A DNA stretch of 64,000 nt from Gelatoporia subvermispora B. Taxonomy: Eukaryota > Basidiomycota > Agaricomycetes > Polyporales > Gelatoporiaceae. The notes below the pieces were generated by a model, which was not told where the DNA came from, ran no database searches, and saw only the letters and a program-made list of their open reading frames with translations. The position numbers and the translations under genes are program-made. Below, piece after piece: positions 45,152-55,720 of the stretch; position 1 is the first letter of the stretch, and each line of letters opens with the position of its first letter. The stretch lies in contig KB445791.1 in assembly GCA_000320605.2 (NCBI GenBank), positions 3,460,576 to 3,524,575 of the forward strand, read 5' to 3'.

Positions 45152-45921
45152 TCAGGACCTCTCGCCCCGGAGACGGCGAGCCAAGGCCTAGTGCAAAATC
45201 AATAAGTGCCTGAAGAAGAGTACAACGTTGAAGACTCACGAGATCCTTGGGCTGGATGGTAACACGCTTGGCGTGGATGGCAGCCAAGTTGGTGTCCTCG
45301 AAGAGGGAGACAAGGTAGGCCTCAGCGGCCTCCTGCAGGGCCATCACTGCAGAAGACTGGAAGCGGAGATCGGTCTGCAACGAAGTGGTCACGTCGAGTT
45401 AAACGATGAGCTGCAGCAACAGATATAGTTGCGACTGACCTTGAAGTCCTGAGCGATCTCACGGACGAGACGCTGGAAGGGGAGCTTCCGGATGAGGAGC
45501 TCGGTGGACTTCTGGTAGCGCCGGATTTCACGGAGAGCGACGGTACCGGGCCGGAAGCGATGGGGCTTCTTGACTCCTCCAGTCGCGGCCTGCACAAATA
45601 ATGCCAAACACACAGCAAAAGACAACCGCCGCATGCCCAGAGTCCCATCGTCGTGGGGTCAGTGAGGTATCCAGCGAAGCACAACAGACAAAACGTACCG
45701 CAGTCGCAGTCTTCCTGGCGGCCTTGGTGGCCAACTGCTTACGAGGGGCCTTTCCTGTATACAAATATTGTTTAGAAATTTACCCTTTGCCCATCGATGG
45801 GGCCCTCGATGTTGAACTGACCTCCGGTGGACTTGCGGGCAGTTTGCTGTCGACGACGATAACGATCAGTACGGTGCTCGACGGCGAAGAAACTGTGTGA
45901 ATATACCTTGGTACGGGCCAT
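45152..45921 (-). CDS. H3: Histone H3
   Basis: Core nucleosome histone in six exons: ARTK (45907-45921), QTARKSTGG (45822-45846), [18 protein letters not shown] (45699-45754), [20 protein letters not shown] to AQDFK (45440-45589), [20 protein letters not shown] to QPKDL (about 45240-45375), and [11 protein letters not shown] to the stop at 45152. K4, K9, K14, K18, K23, K27, K36 and K79 equivalents are present. The reading gives KTATAAATGGVK between K27 and K36, two residues more than the usual H3 spacing, because ACTGCG is present twice just before the splice donor at 45698. Predicted length is 138 codons instead of 136. The S/A, S31-type variants cannot be compared here. It is divergent from a GGCT-like gene 258 bp away. 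Confidence 0.95.
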
Positions 45922-46179
45922 GGCTATTCAGTGATATGTTCGAGGAAGGCGAAGAGTGTCTTGAGGAGCGATCAACGGCGAAGGAAGCGTCGAGAGGGGC
46001 GGGGGCGGTGAGTGCTGACGACGAAGGGCGGGTGGGGGCCTCGATGCGACTCTTCCCTCCTTGTTGAAGGTCCGATGGCCCCTTTCCCACGGGCGAATGT
46101 TCCAGCTTGCTGCGTGAACCTTGTCAGTCGACGCGCGACGCTTTCCTGAACTTCAGCCACAGAACTTCCGCTCAACCGT

Positions 46180-46644
46180 ATGCCTCGAACATCGGCCGCA
46201 TCCTCTCCCATTCAGCCTGTATTTGTATACGGAACGCTCATGGCTGCTCCTGTCATGGCTTGGGTTTTGAAAGGAGATGCTGAACGAGCTCCGGAAGTGC
46301 TCGAACAGCGGAAACCCGGTCGGATACATGGTTATAGGCGCTTCAGTCTCGATGGCTGCGATTTTCCCGCTCTTCGGCCAGGCGATGGTTCTGTCGATGG
46401 TTATGTGATCTTTCCAAAGGACAGCATCGAATTGGCGAGGCTGGACACGTTTGAAGGCCCGTCATATGAGCGAACCACGGTCAAAGTACATCTTGCGGAC
46501 GACAGCACTGTCGACGCCACTGTGTACCTCTGGAGGGGTGACGAGCAATTATTGTGCGACTCGGACTGGGACTTTGAAGCCTTCATGGGAGAGAAACTTG
46601 CGGACTGGCTCGAAGTATACCAAGGCATGACACTGACCATGTAA
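46180..46644 (+). CDS. Gamma-glutamylcyclotransferase-like (AIG2-like) protein
   Basis: Single-exon gene of 154 codons. The N-terminal family motif is FVYGTLMAAPVMAWVL, where YGTL forms the substrate-binding loop. Then come RKPGRIHGYRRFSLDGCDFP, ALRPGDGSVDGYVIF and LDTFEGPSYERTTVKVHL, the last giving the conserved DxxEG-x2-Y pattern, whose glutamate is the expected acid/base. It ends EVYQGMTLTM. Length is normal for the AIG2/GGCT-like family. The activity (release of 5-oxoproline from gamma-glutamyl peptides) is known for relatives but is an inference here. Cytosolic. It shares a 258-bp divergent promoter with histone H3. Confidence 0.88.
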   Translation: MPRTSAASSPIQPVFVYGTLMAAPVMAWVLKGDAERAPEVLEQRKPGRIHGYRRFSLDGCDFPALRPGDGSVDGYVIFPKDSIELARLDTFEGPSYERTTVKVHLADDSTVDATVYLWRGDEQLLCDSDWDFEAFMGEKLADWLEVYQGMTLTM

Positions 46645-47121
46645 TATGGACAAACCTACATCATGTTCGCCGCTCACGCATACCTGCTTTACTGTCATTT
46701 CTCGACGTATCCGGCTTCATTATACCTATACGGTGAGGTGCTGTATACGTAGACTACCTGTGTGTACACAGCTTCCGAGGGCGTTATTGTGGAATGCCAT
46801 CGTATGCGGGACCGCAGTTTGTTGTTCTCGAGACATTAATTCTGTGTTACTTCGTGTGACATCAAAACCTGAGAAGTTTCACCGGAACACTCTGATAAAA
46901 GTAGTCCAACCTCACACATAGGATCGCTATACATGTGCCTGTTCACACAGGTTTGCTCCGGACCATCCATGAAATGTATGACATACGGATGTTATCGATG
47001 CACCAGGCTCGGGGCGCTGGTCTGCTGCGACGCGTCTTCCGTCGCGTCCGCTCGGGCGTTTCGGCAACGTTCCCACGACTGCTATAACTCACATCTTTCT
47101 TGACATTCATCCATCCTCACA
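46645..47121. other. Intergenic
   Basis: Between the GGCT-like and ankyrin genes, same strand. A TATAACTC stretch near 47083 could serve the ankyrin gene. Nothing else is seen. Confidence 0.4.
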
Positions 47122-47979
47122 ATGTCCGAGACTACTAAGGGTGCAAGCAACAGTACGTTCTACATTGAAAACTGACGGATCTATCGCACACCGAGAATAA
47201 TTTACCCATCGTGCAGATGAACGCCTCCTCGCCGCGGCGCGCGGGGACGATGAGGATATGCTCCTCGAGATCTTCGAGCAGGGCGATTTCGACATCAATT
47301 TCCAAGATGGGTGTGTACCAGCTTATCCTGTCCCAGGATTCCGTCTGAACCTTCTCCGATACTAGTCTAGGGAACACCGGTAGATATCCACGCGTCATCG
47401 TTGCTGATCACCGTGTCTGACGGACTGGACGTCTGGCAGCGCTGCACTACGCGTAAGCACGCTGCTGCTACGTGTCATATTGCCCTTATACATTTTCCAC
47501 TGCTGGGACAGTGCCTCACATGGTTCCTTGTCTGCGCTCGAGCACATCCTCTCGCAGGACAACTGCGACGTCGACCCGGTCAACCGTATCGAGAAGGCGA
47601 CCCCTCTCCACCTCGCGGTCAAGCTTGACGACCCGGAGCTCAGGCAACAAGTGGTAGAGAGCCTGTTGGATGCGGGAGCTGACACAACGTACGTAGACGT
47701 AGACGTGCTCGTGGGAGGCAGTGTGCTGATGCGCCGTTTATCTCAGAGTCAAGGACAAGTACGGAGAGACACCGATGGACATTGTCTCTCCAAGTGACAA
47801 AGAGATCTTAGCATTGATGAGGAAATCACGGGCGGAGGCTAGTGTCTCCAGGGATGACATTGCAAGTGGTATGTCGTCTCGATATGGTGCTACTTCTTGT
47901 CACTGATGAAATCTGCAATGTAGACGATGATGGCGAGCCTGGCTCAGGTTCCGGTTCAGGTTCAGAGGATGAGGATTAA
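47122..47979 (+). CDS. Ankyrin-repeat protein (YCR051W-like)
   Basis: Small multi-exon protein of about 200 residues. The start MSETTKGASN is followed over an intron by NERLLAAARGDDEDMLLEIF and EQGDFDINFQDG (47218-47310). A short exon with ALHYA-like sequence comes next (47440). Then come SALEHILSQDNCDVDPVNRI and EKATPLHLAVKLDDPELRQQ (47530-47650), a clear ankyrin repeat with the TPLHLA signature, then LLDAGADTT, VKDKYGETPMDIV and the tail. The C-terminus is acidic and glycine/serine-rich: GEPGSGSGSGSEDED. Such proteins act as binding platforms; the partner is unknown. Resemblance to yeast YCR051W is by layout only. It is convergent with the histidyl-tRNA synthetase gene (172 bp between stops). 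Confidence 0.85.
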
Positions 47980-48151
47980 GATAACATAGAAGAAACGAAG
48001 CACGGACAAGAGGAATCTCTAAGAAGGGCAGGACGAATCATCTAATGACGCACCATTGTAAGTGCTCATAGGCAAGGCAGCGAAGACTGGGGCTATCTTA
48101 GTAGCAGTGTTCTTTATCACAACACAGGATACAGTGCCAGAGATAGATATA

Positions 48152-50368
48152 TTATATCCACTTTCCACTCGACCACTCCTGGAATGTCTGCGTTGACTTG
48201 AGCCACTGCACGAGCCCGTCGCGCTTCACCTTCACGCCCTTATCGGCGGACTCGACCTTCTGCTTCTTGCCGTCCACCAGCTCCCACTTCTGCTCCTTGA
48301 CGGTGACGAGACCCTGCTTGAGCTCATCACCACCCAAGATGATGGCGAACGGCACTTCATCCCGCTCGCCTGCGGCGAATTGAGCGGGCAACTTGGGCTT
48401 GTTCTTGAAGAGGAAGTCCGTCTGAAACGAAGATCAGCATATCTGCCACTTTGAGAACAAACTCAACGTTACCTTGATACCAGATTCTCTCAGCTCCGCA
48501 ACAAGTTCGACACGCTCCTGCAGCAACCCATCACCCGCCGCCATGACATACGCCATCGTTTCCTTACTGCGCATACCCTTCGCGACCCACTTCGGCCACA
48601 CGATCGCGAAGATACGGTCAAGCCCAATGCTGACGCCGATGCACGGCAGTCCCGGTGCTTTCTTGCCGTCGCCAGCAGCAGCGGCAGTGAACATGCCCAC
48701 GAGATTATCGTACCGGCCACCGGCCGCGATCGACCCGACGCCGACCTGGGATTCATCAATCTCCTCTTCGTCGCCGTCCTTTTCAGCAGCCTTCTTTGCC
48801 TTCTTCTTGGACGGCGCAGGCGCAGCGGCGGAGTTGCCAGTGGAGGGTGTGGAAGACGACGAGGCGAACGCATTAGCGGACTTGAAGCCCGGCGGGGCAG
48901 ACGCCTCGACGATGGCCTCATAAATGATGCCGGTATAGTAGTCGAGTCCTCGTGCGAGCGACATGTCAAACGAGATCTGGGCCGCGTGTGAGAATGTGTA
49001 GGGCAACGGAGCATAATCACATACCTTGTCGATCACTTTGTACGACTTGAGGAAGGTGAACAGGATGTCCATCTCCTCGATACCGTGCTTTGCGCTTGCG
49101 TTGCCCATCAGCGATGCATCGGCTTTGAGCTGCTCAAGTAGCTCCGGTCCACCTATGTTCTTTAGCATGTGCATCGCTGAATTGGAGTCTCAGCATACCT
49201 TTGTGCTTCACGTATTCACCGATCCTGTCCGCGACAGCGGGATCAAGACCCTTTTCTTCCATCATTTCCTTCTTCACGTCTGCCCAGGACATCTATCGAT
49301 AGGTTTGTCAGTATGTCGCATTTCTAGAGAATTTGATCAACACACCTTGTCCAGCTTGTCCACTGCAGAAGAGATAGTGCGGATCTTCTCTGGCGGAACG
49401 CCGCACACCTCGAAGATACCATCCAGAATCTTGCGGTGGTTCATCTGCGAAGAACTCGTGGATTAGGGAAGATTGTTCGAAGTATATTGCATACCTTCAC
49501 GATGAACTCCCCAACATCTAGTCGGTTGAGCACTGTGCAGAGCAAACTGATGAGCTCCGCATCGGGGATCATGGGGTCCCAGACACCAGAGATGTCGAAG
49601 TCCTGTGTGGATGATATCAACGGACATTCTCCAATTAAGATATGGCGGAACTCACAGCTTGAGAGAACTCCCGCATACGGCCCTTCGACATCACCGGGTT
49701 GTCTCGCCTGTACACTTTGCCAACCTGCCAGAGCTTGGCCTGTGTGTTTATCGCGCCGTTCATCGCGAGGTAACGCGAAAGGGGGACAGTGTGATCATAT
49801 CTCAGAGCAAGCTCCTCTCCACCCTGGTCCTTGAGGTCGAAGATGAGTTTTGCATCCTCGCCGTACTTGCCAGCTAAGATGTCTTTCCGCTCAAAGACGG
49901 GTGTATCCAGACACGCTCCGCCAAATGTCGTAAAGCATTCCTTGACTACCCGCTCAATGTGCTCGCGGCAGAACATCTCGCCCGGGCCATAGTCGCGAGT
50001 TCCCTATGCACGCGCGGAACCTTGGATGAGTCTAAGCGCAAGGTGCTGAGAGATGCGCACTTACGCACCTTCGGTGTCTTCAGGAGCAATCGCTCTCCCT
50101 TCTTTTTCGCATCCTTGGATCCACCACCCTGCAGCATCGCCAAAGCTCTCTTGAGCTCGCCAACTTTCTTCCTGTGCTCCTCGATCAGGGCACTGTCGGC
50201 TTGTTGTTTTCGGAGGTCATTGATGAGGTTGTTTTGTGCCGCGATCTCGGCCTGAAGTGTCTCCTGTGTCTCTGTCGCCATGCCTCTAGTGAACCTTCTA
50301 CAGCGTAGAGGAGCGAGGTTGAATCGATGAGCGGCAGGTCTCAGAGACTGTTTTAGCTGAACCAGCAT
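48152..50368 (-). CDS. HTS1: Histidyl-tRNA synthetase, probable mitochondrial and cytosolic forms
   Basis: Class II synthetase that charges tRNA-His. From the first ATG (50368) the protein starts [20 protein letters not shown] with arginines and no acidic residue, a likely mitochondrial presequence. A second ATG at 50281 gives [20 protein letters not shown], the cytosolic form with a WHEP-type helix hairpin. Catalytic-core segments are [20 protein letters not shown] (49990), [16 protein letters not shown] (motif 2 region, 49680), [20 protein letters not shown] (48950), [19 protein letters not shown] (48740) and [20 protein letters not shown] (motif 3, 48630). A lysine/alanine-rich insertion ([16 protein letters not shown]) sits before VGVGS. 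The C-terminal anticodon-binding domain ends SGKWI. Yeast HTS1 also uses two starts in one gene. Confidence 0.95.
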
Positions 50369-50679
50369 TCAAGAGCCACCAAGATTTCCTGCGCGTGACT
50401 GACTCGATCTCCGTATCTCAGATCTTATCGCACAAGACAGACCCCGAACACTCTCGATGATCCTTTGCAAGGTTTCGTAAGAATCCGTCGCAGTAATCAA
50501 TGCAGCATCCAGTGGATCCGATCATTCGCAGCACCATTAAGTCTCCAGAACATGAATATATCAGATGGTTCGGAGTCTAAGAGCCAATGATGCATTACTT
50601 CCGAGATTTATGAGAGTAAATGACATACTGTAACGGGATGTTGTGGAATCTGGAGGTCGCTGTCTTAGTGATCTACACG
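50369..50679. other. Promoter region of HTS1 and flank of the tRNA gene
   Basis: No gene is seen in these 311 bp between HTS1 and the tRNA-Leu gene. Confidence 0.4.
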
Positions 50680-50785
50680 GGCGAGATGGCCGAGCGGTCT
50701 AAGGCGCCAGACTAAGGCATTTCATTCTTAGGGATGGTCCGCAATCTGGTCCGAAAGGGCGTGGGTTCGAATCCCACTCTCGTCA
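50680..50785 (+). tRNA. tRNA-Leu (anticodon AAG) with intron
   Basis: The acceptor stem GGCGAGA (50680-50686) pairs with TCTCGTC (50778-50784); discriminator A is at 50785. The D arm is GCC...GGC from 50689. The anticodon stem CCAGA/TCTGG frames a loop CTAAGG-A with anticodon AAG at 50714-50716. A 26-base intron (50718-50743) follows the base 3' of the anticodon, the standard eukaryotic position. A long variable arm, as in all leucine tRNAs, precedes the T arm GTGGG-TTCGAAT-CCCAC. It decodes CUU/CUC. Confidence 0.95.
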
Positions 50786-51009
50786 TGTAGTTTTGCATTG
50801 TTGCATATGCAACACCTTATTTTTGCTCAGCCCATTTGATGTCATACATACAAGCTTTTGGGTGTGCTATATGCCTAGCTAGATGGCAAGAATTGCAATG
50901 ATCACCCAGTGCCATGTAAAGATACATATCCAAATTATCCACTGTAATGTGAAGAGTCTCAAACGCTATGCAACGGTCTATGTGAAGGTTGTTGCTAGAA
51001 GACAATCAT

Positions 51010-54000
51010 CTATGCGTCGTTTCCTTCCCCGAACATGATCCTCAGATTCTCTACGCTCTCTGGATCAGTACTGGAACCTTTGCCACGGAATGCCTCCTTC
51101 ACAATCGCCGTCTTGCGTCTCTGTATCTGAAGAATGCGGCCCTCGATGGTGCCGGAGATCTGTCACCCAAGCCTTGAGTAGGTTCTACACGGCCATGCTT
51201 CATAAAACTTACGATGAACTGTTTAACGTAGACTGTTCTTTCTTGTCCTATGCGGTGGACCCGGTCGACAGCTAAAGACGAGAAAGTCATACATTATGGT
51301 CTTGTGAACAATCCAAATATCTCACCTTGGTTTTCTGTTGCAGCATTCCACCAGCAGTCCATCTAGGAGAGCCGTCAGTATTGGATTCACGCAGTTGTTC
51401 AAAGTTGTTTACCATAAAGACGTGATTTGCATTTGTAAGCTGCTCGTCATTAGCCTTAGGCGCACTGCAAACGGTGCACGAAGTCACGTACATTCAGGCC
51501 AACACCCCCTGCTTTCAAGCTGATTATCAATACCTTCGGTTCTCTTGACGACGACTTGAACTCAGCGATCGCCTCGTTCCGTTTCTTGAGATCCATAGAC
51601 CCATCAAACCTGTACCACATCAGTCGTTCTCGCTCGAGGGCGGTTTGAATGAGGTCGAGGAAGGTCGTAAATTGAGAGAACACAACCGCGCGGAAGCAAG
51701 GATCCTGGTCTCTAAGTCGTCCTAATGCCAGTTTCAGAACATCCTGTAAACTAGCTCCAGCAAAACTTACTCAAGTTCTGAAGTAATGCGTCGAGTTTCG
51801 TAGATGAGCGGAAGTCATTGCGCCTTAGCGCGAAAGTCGGTGTGGGCCCCTGTGTGGATTCGTCTGCCTTCGCATCTTTATCGCGAACGACCTCCAGCAG
51901 GTCACTTTCCTGCAATAATCATGAGTTGATAGCCGTTGTCATCTAGAGTGCACACCTCACTTTGACTGGCCCTCTGGAGCACGTGGGGCAACGGCCCTCC
52001 TCTCCTTTGTCTCGACACGTCTCGATGAATGCCACGATGCAGTCTTTGCAACTAGGTATTTCACGATAAGCATCTTCTCTGGTCAAAAGCGAACTGCCTA
52101 CCTCTTGTGTGCGCATTGTGGGATGAGCATAGGCTCTGACATCACATCGAAACATATCGGACATTCCGTCTCGTCGTCGTCTCCGAGATTCGCTAATACC
52201 TGCTCAGCGAATTTGTTGGCATCGCCGTTTGTTCCCTCCCCCTTGCTGAAACGTTCAATGAGATCGTTGACATCGATCAGACCCACACTCGGTTCCCTTG
52301 AGCCACCGTCGTCGCGCGACATAACCAAGTTGGGATGAAGGACTGCTCGTCGCAGTCTACGAGGAATCAGTGGACTGTACTGTTGTTCCATGACCAGCCA
52401 TCCCACTTGCCTCATTAGCATGGCTAGAATGTGTGTGTAGTTGCGGCCAACGAGACCCTTCTCGTTCAGTTGATCGAAGTCCCTCTTCGCATTTGTGTAC
52501 AATGAGTCGTAGATCTTCCGTTCGAGAGGCGAGAACTCGAGTTTCTCAACTGTCACCTGGAGTCATCTATGCATCAGACGGAAGTACCAACGTACGAAAG
52601 AGGCGCACACCTCCTTTGGAGGCAGCTCCACTATCCGCCGACCGTCGGTATCACGCATATTCTTCTCGCGCCGCAGGAGAATACTCTCCAAGATAATTTG
52701 GACAGCCTCAACTGCCTTAGGGTCTCGGGCAAGGAAGGGTGCAGTAATAAAGCTGCACGAAACAAGTCAATTCGTCTCGCAAAAAGGAATAGGAAACTAC
52801 AAACGATCGGAAGAAAGTGTAGTTTGACCACGGCGAGAAATCGAGAAATTTTCTGTTGCATGCGTGAGGCAACCAGACACAAGCGGGATGATAAGGATAC
52901 TCACAGGAGTGAATATAGATCCTCCAGGCGGTTGACGATAGGCGTCCCTATCAATTCGTCAACATGGTCAGACAGATTCGAGGCAATCAAAAATTACCTG
53001 TGACCGCCCAGCGTCGTCTTGCACTAAGTGAGTACACCGCACGCGCCGTTTTGCTCATCCGAGATTTGCAATGGTGCGCCTCATCCAGTATGACCCCTTG
53101 TGCATTTTCAGGTCCGCCTCTCATAGAAAACGACTTGTAGGAAGTACTCACGTAGCCACTCCGCTACATGGTACTAGTCAGCCAACTCGGGTATTCACTG
53201 AGATGGCGGTGGCTCACTTTCAAAGACAGGCGACGCACTCGTCCGTTCTGACTTCGCGTGTTCCGAAACGAGCGTACCATATGAAGTAATGACGACATCG
53301 ACAGCATTGTCGCCTTCGAGAGCTGCCTCCAAGTCCCGTCTGTTCTGGCCGTGCCATACGAGGACCTTCAAGGTGCCTGATGTACTTGATCGCTGCAGCT
53401 CCTCGGACCATTGGGAAAGTAGTGACGTCGGGGCGACGATCAATGTTGCAGCCGGGCCTTTTGTTTGCCGAGGTTGCTTCCTGGAAGACGAACGGAACGC
53501 ACTGTTGAGCTTTAATTGCCGGGGTTTAGATCGACCATTATTGTCTCCTTCCTGGCTCGGTTCTTCAGGACTTCGCGCAGTTTGAATTAGGGCAGACAGC
53601 ATGATAGTCTTGCCCATGCCCACTATCGTATACTAAGTATGGCGAAAGAGGTAGGGTATGAATGACGTACTTTCTGCGCAACGGCGATGACATAGTGTGT
53701 ACATCAGTGGTAGTAGACGATTTATGGCACGAAAGAATACCATCTCTGTTAGTGTCATATATGAGACTGCTGTTTTCCATAGATATCAGAGGACTCACGC
53801 TAGAATCCCTCCTCTTGTGGTCCTCACGGCTTTCGGGAAGTCGAGGCTGAGCTCGCCAGAATACTCATTAAAGTAGAATGGCATATCATCTGACGTTAGA
53901 TCAATGACCCCTTGATCGGGTTCAGCAGGGAAGACGTATCTGAAGCCCCGATAAGACAACGATATTACAGATTAACAAGGTCTCTCACTCCTTCCATAGG

Positions 54001-55518
54001 GGATGCATGGAGCGCTCTTCGCGAGCGGACGCAGCGCCCGTTTCAATAGAATACATCCATCTGATGAGTTTCCGGTGAACGTTCAGAAGCATGATGCAGA
54101 AGCGGGACATACAATAGTGCTTGCTTCTGATATCCTCTCAGAGTCAGCGTGAACGTTTCAGCTGGCTCCATTTCACCAAGACTCTGATCATTCTGTTGTG
54201 CTCTGGGGGAGATGAGCAAGGTATCTGGTGTCTATGAGAACATGCATATACTTCTTGTAGATGAGACTGAGTTGATTCTCCGACAGCTCATCATCTGCGC
54301 CTTCGACCTCAATCTCCTCGCCGTCTCCAACAATTTCGGTCTTAACAGCACTCTTTCGCTTTGGCATACCAGGCCGCTGGGCGAGCAACTCTAGATCCTT
54401 CTGATCTAGATTGCCGCGGTCCTTTGGGGCAAAACTCGTTCCCTGATTAGGCTTGAGGCCAAGAACCTTGAAAAGATGGAGCAATGAGCTTTTGCGCTCA
54501 CGCAGCATTTGTTCGGCCTCCGTTTCTTGCCCTTCGTCGAACATGGAAGCAGGCTTCTCGGCAGCTGTTATACTTGGAAGCTGGAAGGCGGATGCTTTGA
54601 TGTAGATTGAAAGCGAGACTATGATATCGGCTCCCGAGTGAAGTGTGTTGGAGCACTCTATCACCGTGCTACCCCTGAAATCAACGATATCTGGAAAGCA
54701 TCGTCAGGCAAGAGCAGTTGCGATGCCAACTGACAAACCTAGGTCTATGAGCTTTGAAACCCAGCTAGCAACGTCCTGGGGTAGACGGCCGAATTCTATT
54801 GAATTTCAGCAATGATCGTTGTTTGTTGGAATAACACAAGCATACCGAATCCCCTTTTGTTCGTAAGTCGGACAACGGTGTCTTCCTTCTTCTTTGTGAT
54901 CTTCTGGGCCTGGGGCTTCAGCATAGTCGCAATGGAGAGCTGCTTCTTGCCACCGTTGGCCTTCTTTTGGGCTGGTACCTTGGGCTTCTTTGCAGTGGGT
55001 GCCTCGGGTTGGTCTCGCTCAACGAGAATCTCGTCTCCGGGTTTCACGTAGCCTGAGCCACGTACAGTACTCCAAGCATTGCCGACAAGAAAGGATCCCA
55101 GATACTTTGACGTGAAACGCGCTTTGAAGGGCAAATTTGGAGACAGACGTCGCTTCTTCGCAGGAGGCTCATCAGAATGAGCTGAAGATACGGGTGATGA
55201 GCTCCGCGGCGCGGGGTGGGACGAAGCGCTGGATACGCTGGAAGCCCTGGGTATCTCTTCGTGCATTGGTATATCGATTTCATCGCTGAGGTAGTGAGGC
55301 GAGTCCTCTATATCCATTGTGGGCAGTCCAATTGAGACTGGACGCGCTTCATCGACAGGTTCGTCATCACTGTCTGCGAAGAAGAGTGCTTGCTTGGACG
55401 ACTCGGAGGACTTGTGACTCTCAGCTCTTGATGGAGATCGGTCGCTCGTGACAAGCGCCTTGCTAACCTCGTCCTCATCATCCGAGCCAGCGAAAAACAC
55501 GAGAGGTTTAGTTTCCAT
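51010..55518 (-). CDS. RAD5: DNA damage tolerance helicase/ubiquitin ligase RAD5
   Basis: Nuclear SWI2/SNF2 ATPase and PCNA polyubiquitin ligase of the error-free post-replication repair branch (human HLTF type). The start [20 protein letters not shown] is at 55518. The acidic N-terminus is followed by the HIRAN domain ([20 protein letters not shown], 55100). ATPase lobe 1 has [15 protein letters not shown] (53615), [20 protein letters not shown] (53430), [13 protein letters not shown] and [10 protein letters not shown] (DEAH box). The RING finger is [21 protein letters not shown] (over an intron) and CPTC (52160-51980). Lobe 2 has [20 protein letters not shown] (51680), [25 protein letters not shown] and [19 protein letters not shown] (51260). 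It ends [11 protein letters not shown]. Order HIRAN-helicase-RING-helicase identifies RAD5. The exon joins immediately before the Walker A motif (53620-53800) are not clear to me. Confidence 0.95.
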
Positions 55519-55720
55519 CGGAGGGTGCAGAGAATCATCCAACCCCGAACGCGAGCAGTGCTTAGTAGCAGCAACGGGACGCGTCTGGTCCCGCCACCAG
55601 CGCGTCCAAGGCGACAAACAATGGTAAACACCGGATTCGCCACATTTCTGCTGAAGGCTTGGTCTCGGCGGCAGGTGCGCGTGCGCAAGCATCCTCAACA
55701 ATATGCAGCGAGCTCTTCCC
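55519..55720. promoter_or_regulatory. Shared divergent promoter of RAD5 and CCT7
   Basis: Only 202 bp separate the two start codons. No TATA element is evident. A DNA-repair gene and a chaperonin gene are thus driven from one short region. Confidence 0.55.
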
